Part shown: one piece after another, positions 59,388-64,000 of the stretch | Position numbering within the stretch: the stretch's first letter is position 1 | Layout: each line of letters opens with the position of its first letter | Origin: Permianibacter sp046297695 | GTDB taxonomy: Bacteria > Pseudomonadota > Gammaproteobacteria > Enterobacterales > Permianibacteraceae | DNA length: 64,000 nt | NCBI GenBank assembly: GCA_046297695.1 | Contig: JBKBHF010000001.1 | Coordinates: forward strand, 124,001 to 188,000 | Direction of reading: 5' to 3' | Notes under the pieces: generated by a model | Seen by the model: only the letters and a program-made list of their open reading frames with translations | Database searches by the model: none | What the model was told of the DNA's origin: nothing | Position numbers and translations under genes: made by a program

Positions 59388-61273
59388 TGCGCGCGCATGG
59401 CACGCTGCAGGCCAAAGACATCGCGTCATTTTTGGCCGCTCAACATGACAAAGACACGCTGCGTTTCATCACCTGCGGCAGCGTCGATGACGGCAAATCG
59501 ACCCTGATCGGCCGCTTGCTGCATGAATCCAAATCAATCTTCGATGATCAATTGAAAGCGCTGGAGACCGATTCCAAGCAATACGGCACCCAAGGTGAAA
59601 AGATCGACTTTGCGTTGCTGGTCGACGGGCTGCAGGCCGAACGCGAACAAGGCATCACCATTGATGTCGCGTACCGCTTTTTTGGCACCGACAAGCGCAA
59701 GTTCATCGTGGCCGATACCCCGGGGCATGAACAGTACACCCGCAACATGGCGACCGGCGCGTCAACCGCGCAACTCGCCGTGATCCTGATCGACGCCCGC
59801 AAAGGTGTGCTGACCCAGACCCGCCGGCACAGCCGCATCGTCGCGATGATGGGCATTCGCCACATTGTGCTGGCGATCAACAAAATGGATCTGATCGGCT
59901 TCGATGAAGCTGCCTTCCAGCGCATTGAAACCGAGTATCGCGAATTCGCCGCCGGCTTTGGCTTCCGCTCGATCCAGGCGATTCCGCTGTCGGCACTGGA
60001 AGGCGACAACATCACCGGTCGCAGTACCCGCGCGCCGTGGTATCGCGGCCCGAGCCTGCTCGACTATCTAAACAGCGTCAATGTTGACGATGGCAGCGAG
60101 CGCGCCGCCTTCCGCCTGCCCGTACAGTGGGTCAACCGGCCCAATCTCGATTTCCGCGGCTATGCCGGTCGCATTGCCGAAGGTACGGTTCGCGCTGGCG
60201 ACAGGGTCCGGGTGTTGCCGTCAGGCAAGACCACCACAGTCAAGGAAATCATCGTCTGGCAAGGCACGCAAACGGAAGCACATGCCGGTGAATCGGTGAC
60301 GCTGACTTTGGCCGACGAGGTCGATATCAGCCGTGGCGACGTGCTCGCCGCTGCCGAGCAGCCGCCAGAAGTTGCCGATCAGTTTGAAGCCAGGATCCTG
60401 TGGCTGTCTGAGCACGCCTTGGTGGCGGGTCGCCCCTACCTGCTCAAGCTGCACAACAAGGAAGTGACGGCAACCGTTACCCGCATCAAATACCGCGAAG
60501 ACGTCAACACCGGTGCTCATCTCGCCGCCGAAAGCCTGGCTTTGAATGAAATCGCCATCGTCAACCTGTCGACCAGTCAACCGGTGGTTTTCGAACCCTA
60601 CAGCCAGAACCGTACGCTTGGCGGTTTCATCCTGATTGACAAGCTGAGCCATGAAACCGTCGGCGCCGGCCTGATCGAATTCGCGCTGCGTCGCGCCGCC
60701 AACATTCACTGGCAAGCGCTCGAAATCAACAAGCAGGCGCGGGCTGCTGCCAAGCACCAGACGCCGCGTTGTATCTGGTTCACGGGCCTGTCGGGTTCCG
60801 GCAAATCGACCATTGCCAACCTGCTTGAAAAGCGCCTGCACGCAGAGGGCAAGCACACCTACATTCTGGATGGTGACAACATTCGGCACGGCCTCAACCG
60901 CGATCTCGGCTTCACCGAAGCGGATCGCGTCGAAAACATCCGCCGGGTCGCCGAGGTGGCCAAACTGATGGTCGATGCGGGCTTGATCGTGCTGGTGTCG
61001 TTTATCTCGCCGTATCGCTCCGAGCGCCGGTTTGCCCGTGGCTTGTTTGGTGACGGAGAATTCGTCGAAGTGTTCGTCGATACGCCCCTGAGTGAATGCG
61101 AAAAACGTGACCCGAAGGGGCTGTACGCCAAAGCCCGCCGTGGCGAGTTGAAGAACTTCACCGGCATTGACAGTGCCTATGAGGCACCCGAGCAACCGGA
61201 AGTGCACATTCGTACGGTCGAGAACCACATCGAACACCACGTCCAGCACTTGCTTGATGCGTTGCTGAAATGA
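59387..61273 (+). CDS. cysNC: Bifunctional sulfate adenylyltransferase subunit 1 / APS kinase (CysNC)
   Basis: A 628-residue fusion. Residues 22-440 are the GTPase subunit of ATP sulfurylase (P-loop GSVDDGKST at 31-39, DTPGHEQYTRNMATGAS, NKMDLIGF). Residues about 455-628 are APS kinase (P-loop GLSGSGKST at 467-475, LDGDNIRHGLNRDLGF, FISPYRSERRFAR, DPKGLYAKARRGELKNFTGI). Together with CysD it makes PAPS in the cytoplasm. It overlaps both cysD and the following permease gene. Confidence 0.97.
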   Translation: MRAHGTLQAKDIASFLAAQHDKDTLRFITCGSVDDGKSTLIGRLLHESKSIFDDQLKALETDSKQYGTQGEKIDFALLVDGLQAEREQGITIDVAYRFFGTDKRKFIVADTPGHEQYTRNMATGASTAQLAVILIDARKGVLTQTRRHSRIVAMMGIRHIVLAINKMDLIGFDEAAFQRIETEYREFAAGFGFRSIQAIPLSALEGDNITGRSTRAPWYRGPSLLDYLNSVNVDDGSERAAFRLPVQWVNRPNLDFRGYAGRIAEGTVRAGDRVRVLPSGKTTTVKEIIVWQGTQTEAHAGESVTLTLADEVDISRGDVLAAAEQPPEVADQFEARILWLSEHALVAGRPYLLKLHNKEVTATVTRIKYREDVNTGAHLAAESLALNEIAIVNLSTSQPVVFEPYSQNRTLGGFILIDKLSHETVGAGLIEFALRRAANIHWQALEINKQARAAAKHQTPRCIWFTGLSGSGKSTIANLLEKRLHAEGKHTYILDGDNIRHGLNRDLGFTEADRVENIRRVAEVAKLMVDAGLIVLVSFISPYRSERRFARGLFGDGEFVEVFVDTPLSECEKRDPKGLYAKARRGELKNFTGIDSAYEAPEQPEVHIRTVENHIEHHVQHLLDALLK

Positions 61274-62061
61274 TCGATGGCTTGTTGGTCGCTGCCGGCG
61301 CCCTGACCGGCTTTGTCGTTGGTTTGACCGGTGTCGGAGGCGGCGCCTTGATGACGCCACTGCTGCTGCTGATTTTCGGCGTTGCACCACTCACCGCCGT
61401 CGGCACCGATCTGTGGTTTGCGGCACTGACCAAGCTGGCTGCAACCCGCGTGCACCATGGTTATGGGCTCATCGACTGGCAGGTCGTGCGCCGGCTCTGG
61501 CTCGGCAGTTTGCCGGCATCGGCGCTGACCTTGATCTGGATCCGGCTGCAGCCAATCGATGCCTCATCGGTGCACCTGCTGACCACGGCGCTCGCAATTG
61601 CCGTGCTGGTGACTGCCATCGGCATGCTGCTGCAAAAACCGTTGCACGCGTTCGGCAAACGGATACGGCTACAACATGAACGTGACTTCAAGGCCCTGCA
61701 ACCACCGCTGACCATCGCGGCCGGCGCCCTGCTCGGCATCATGGTGACGCTGACCTCGGTCGGCGCCGGTGCATTAGGTGCGGTGCTGCTCGCTTATCTC
61801 TACCCGCTACGCTTGACCATGCCGCGCCTGATCGCGACCGATCTGGTACACGCCGTCCCACTGGCACTGTTTGCCGGCATGGGTCACCTTTTGATCGGCA
61901 ACGTTGACTTCACCTTGCTTGGCAATCTGCTGATCGGCTCGGTTCCCGCAGTCATCGTCGGCGCCATGCTGTCAGCGCGTCTGCATCACGGACTACTACG
62001 CGGGAGTCTAGCTGCGGTACTGCTCACCGTGGGGCTCAAGTTGCTGTGGGCAGCTAGTTGA
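61270..62061 (+). CDS. TSUP (TauE/SafE) family permease, probable sulfur anion transporter
   Basis: A 263-residue membrane protein with about eight hydrophobic segments and the TSUP family pattern: FVVGLTGVGGGALMTPLLLLIFGVAPLTAVGTDLWFAA early and VTLTSVGAGALGAVLLAYLYP in the second half, the internal repeat typical of the family. Its ATG overlaps the cysNC stop (ATGA), so it is translated with the sulfate activation genes and probably moves sulfate or a related anion; the substrate is inferred from context only. Confidence 0.88.
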   Translation: MIDGLLVAAGALTGFVVGLTGVGGGALMTPLLLLIFGVAPLTAVGTDLWFAALTKLAATRVHHGYGLIDWQVVRRLWLGSLPASALTLIWIRLQPIDASSVHLLTTALAIAVLVTAIGMLLQKPLHAFGKRIRLQHERDFKALQPPLTIAAGALLGIMVTLTSVGAGALGAVLLAYLYPLRLTMPRLIATDLVHAVPLALFAGMGHLLIGNVDFTLLGNLLIGSVPAVIVGAMLSARLHHGLLRGSLAAVLLTVGLKLLWAAS

Positions 62062-62153
62062 TCGAAGTACAGAGCGTAAACCAGTGAGCGCAGCACGGAC
62101 TTGAGCCATGACCACTGCTCGAAAACCAGCGAGCCAGCTTAGCCAGCCACCCG

Positions 62154-63047
62154 CTAGGACTGTTTCAGCGGAGAAAGCGTTTTCAATGCTTCCTCAATAC
62201 CTATTTGCCATCGTCGCTCCAAGACTCCGAATACCTGCAATGTGCGCTGACAATCCAATACAGAGTATGCGGGTCGTTTTGCCGGTGTTGGATAAGCACT
62301 GGTTGGAATGGCTTGAACCTGCGGCGCACGAGACAGCACTCCGGACGCCACCGCCTGCCGGAAAATCTCACAGGCGAACGCATACCAAGTCGTCGCTGGT
62401 TCACCAGCGAAATGGTATGTGCCCCATGCAGAGAACTCCGGCTTGCTTGCCTGCTCCGCCATGCTGAGCAGAGCGGCGGCCAAATGCGGAGCGTATGTTG
62501 GCCCTCCTTGCTGGTCGGCAACCACATACAAGCTTTCGCGTTCAACCCCGAGCCGCAGCATGGTTTTCAGGAAATTGTTGGCAAACTCGGAGAAGACCCA
62601 TGCCGTGCGGACAACAAGGTGCTTACGACAATGCTGGCGGACCGCCTCCTCTCCGCGCCACTTGCTCGCGCCATAAACTCCAAGTGGTTGCGCCGGGTAT
62701 TCCGGCGTGTACGGCTGCTGCCCCTGACCGTCAAACACATAATCGGTCGAGACGTGCAACAACGGCAACTGCCGCTGCGCGCAAGCGCGGGCCAGATTGT
62801 GCGGCCCTTGGTGATTGACTCGTTCTGAAAGTTCGACTTCGCTCTCGGCCCGGTCAACGGCGGTATATGCTGCGGTGTTGATAAGCACATCTGGCCGATG
62901 CAGGTTAAGCGCTTGTTCAATGGAGCCTGTGACTGTGATGTCAAGTTCAGATCGATCCAGCAACATGATGGTGTGCGGGGACTGATTACACAGCTTGGCA
63001 ATGGACCGACCTAGCTGACCGGCAGCACCAGTAACCAGAACTCTCAT
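62154..63047 (-). CDS. rfbD: dTDP-4-dehydrorhamnose reductase
   Basis: RfbD reduces dTDP-4-keto-L-rhamnose to dTDP-L-rhamnose for surface polysaccharides. The 297-residue product starts MRVLVTGAAGQLGRS (NAD(P) fold) and has LINTAAYTAVDRAESE, STDYVFDGQG, and the YGASK catalytic pair in PLGVYGASKWRGEEAV. The ATG at 63047 overlaps the rfbC stop (ATGA); a GTG two codons upstream is less likely. It converges on the TSUP gene, with 92 bp between and no clear terminator. Confidence 0.95.
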   Translation of the reverse strand: MRVLVTGAAGQLGRSIAKLCNQSPHTIMLLDRSELDITVTGSIEQALNLHRPDVLINTAAYTAVDRAESEVELSERVNHQGPHNLARACAQRQLPLLHVSTDYVFDGQGQQPYTPEYPAQPLGVYGASKWRGEEAVRQHCRKHLVVRTAWVFSEFANNFLKTMLRLGVERESLYVVADQQGGPTYAPHLAAALLSMAEQASKPEFSAWGTYHFAGEPATTWYAFACEIFRQAVASGVLSRAPQVQAIPTSAYPTPAKRPAYSVLDCQRTLQVFGVLERRWQIGIEEALKTLSPLKQS

Positions 63048-63577
63048 CGCCACAGATCCTTCAGCGCGACACCGTTGGCGTCCTTGCTCGACAACTGCGG
63101 ATTAGCGACAGGCCACACAATACCGATATCCGGGTCATCCCATCTGACACACACTTCATCAGAGGGATCGTAATAGTCCGTGCATTTATATTCAAAATCG
63201 ACAATATCGGCCAGCGTCACGAAACCATGGGCGAAACCCGGTGGCACCCAAAATTGCCGCTTGTTATCTTCCGACAACTCGACCCCGACCCATTTGCCAA
63301 ACGTTGTTGAGCCACGACGAACATCCACAGCAACATCAAACACTGCACCGCGAACAACCCGCACCAATTTGCCCTGCGGCTTGATACGTTGAAGATGAAG
63401 GCCGCGCAGCACATTTTTTCCAGAACGACTGTGATTATCCTGAACAAACGGCATATCAATGCCAGCTTCGCGATAGCGCGCCGCCTGAAACGTTTCCATG
63501 AAGAACCCGCGGCTGTCACCGAAGACCTTAGGCTCGATAATCAAGACGCCAGGGATCTCGGTCTGCACAACATTCAT
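63044..63577 (-). CDS. rfbC: dTDP-4-dehydrorhamnose 3,5-epimerase
   Basis: RfbC epimerises dTDP-4-keto-6-deoxyglucose at C3 and C5. The 177-residue cupin has VLIIEPKVFGDSRGFFMETF, FVQDNHSRSGKNVLRGLHLQ (catalytic His), GAVFDVAVDVRRGS and FWVPPGFAHGF. Its ATG shares a base with the rfbA stop (TGATG) and its stop overlaps rfbD. Confidence 0.97.
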   Translation of the reverse strand: MNVVQTEIPGVLIIEPKVFGDSRGFFMETFQAARYREAGIDMPFVQDNHSRSGKNVLRGLHLQRIKPQGKLVRVVRGAVFDVAVDVRRGSTTFGKWVGVELSEDNKRQFWVPPGFAHGFVTLADIVDFEYKCTDYYDPSDEVCVRWDDPDIGIVWPVANPQLSSKDANGVALKDLWR

Positions 63578-64000
63578 CAGACATCCCCCCTCAGCAAAGC
63601 CTGCAGGTAACGACCATACCCGGTTTTACCCAGCGCAGCGGCCTGCTTGGCCAGCATCTCGGCATCGACCCAGCCCATCCGATAGGCGATCTCCTCCAGA
63701 CATGCCACTTTCATCCCTTGACGGTGCTCCACTGTCTGGATGAAGTGACTGGCCTCGAGCAGCGAATCGTGTGTACCGGTATCAAGCCAGGCAAAACCAC
63801 GACCAAGCAATTGCACATTGAGCTGGCCCTTTTCAAGGTACAGACGGTTGATATCGGTAATCTCCAATTCACCGCGTGGCGACGGCTTTAGTGACTTGGC
63901 CATTTCGACCACATCGTTATCGTAGAAGTACAGCCCTGTGACCGCATAATGCGACTTTGGTTTGACCGGCTTTTCTTCAATACTGATCGCCTTGCCGTAT
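63577..64000 (-). CDS. rfbA: Glucose-1-phosphate thymidylyltransferase (partial, N-terminus off the right edge)
   Basis: The last 141 codons are present and read into the window edge: YGKAISIEEKPVKPKSHYAV, then TGLYFYDNDVVEMAKSLKPS, RGELEITDINRLYLE, WLDTGTHDSLLEASHF and GYGRYLQALL. These are the C-terminal landmarks of RfbA/RmlA, which makes dTDP-glucose from glucose 1-phosphate and dTTP. It leads rfbC-rfbD; rfbB, if linked, would lie to the right. Confidence 0.95.
   Translation of the reverse strand, partial: YGKAISIEEKPVKPKSHYAVTGLYFYDNDVVEMAKSLKPSPRGELEITDINRLYLEKGQLNVQLLGRGFAWLDTGTHDSLLEASHFIQTVEHRQGMKVACLEEIAYRMGWVDAEMLAKQAAALGKTGYGRYLQALLRGDV

Noticed and set aside
1..64000. CRISPR array, prophage, integrative element or insertion sequence
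   Set aside because: No regularly spaced direct repeats, no transposase, integrase or phage structural gene was seen; the only tRNA has an intact 3' end with no duplicated attachment sequence noticed beside it.

Overview
This 64 kb window is GC-rich, densely coded DNA from a gammaproteobacterium that I cannot place to genus. The evidence is the purM-purN order next to a DUF2066 gene, a fused ArgH-ArgA protein, a cysD-cysNC pair, an Entner-Doudoroff cluster and a TonB-dependent saccharide receptor. I see no phage, transposase, CRISPR array or conjugation gene, so it reads as core chromosome with a large specialised carbohydrate island.

Layout. 1-4.9 kb: DUF2066 (minus, cut by the left edge), purM, purN and a DUF3108 gene, then a two-domain QueD-like protein with yidD behind it (minus). 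5.2-8.1 kb: an exported S9 peptidase and a ZIP-like membrane protein with a histidine-rich tail. 8.2-46.5 kb: an alpha-glucan, glycogen and glucose island. It holds a LacI regulator, a lipoprotein GH13 amylase, a maltose-type MFS carrier, a CPA2 antiporter, a tryptophan-halogenase-family protein, a TonB receptor, a GH31 alpha-glucosidase, an apparently exported GDE-type debranching enzyme, a pullulanase-type enzyme and a sugar/H+ porter. These are followed by malQ, glgX, an aldo/keto reductase, a broken glgB remnant, a bacterial homologue of the phosphorylase kinase alpha/beta subunit, glk, pgl and zwf on the minus strand, and edd, eda and pgi on the plus strand. 46.5-50.3 kb: a degenerate NtrC-like protein, a glutaredoxin-like/DUF3429 fusion, an isocitrate lyase/PEP mutase family enzyme, a decayed small ORF and tRNA-Val(GAC). 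50.4-58.4 kb: arginine biosynthesis, argR-argC-argB-argF-argG-argHA divergent from argE. 58.5-62.1 kb: sulfate activation (cysD, cysNC) with a TSUP permease. 62.2-64 kb: dTDP-rhamnose genes rfbA (cut by the right edge), rfbC and rfbD.

How the parts fit. Maltodextrins would enter through the TonB receptor, be trimmed by the exported amylase, GH31, debranching and pullulanase-type enzymes, and cross the inner membrane through the MFS carrier and the sugar porter. MalQ, GlgX and Glk would then feed Zwf, Pgl, Edd and Eda. A shared LacI-type palindrome, TGAATACGTATTCA and variants, lies upstream of the MFS carrier, the TonB receptor, the sugar porter, malQ and (weaker) between zwf and edd, so one regulator probably ties outer-membrane uptake to central glucose catabolism.

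The least ordinary items are the full-length phosphorylase-kinase-alpha-like protein beside a broken glgB, the halogenase placed just behind a terminator after the TonB receptor, the NtrC-like protein lacking both phosphorylation residues and the GAFTGA loop, and a palindromic repeat that supplies the argF stop codon.
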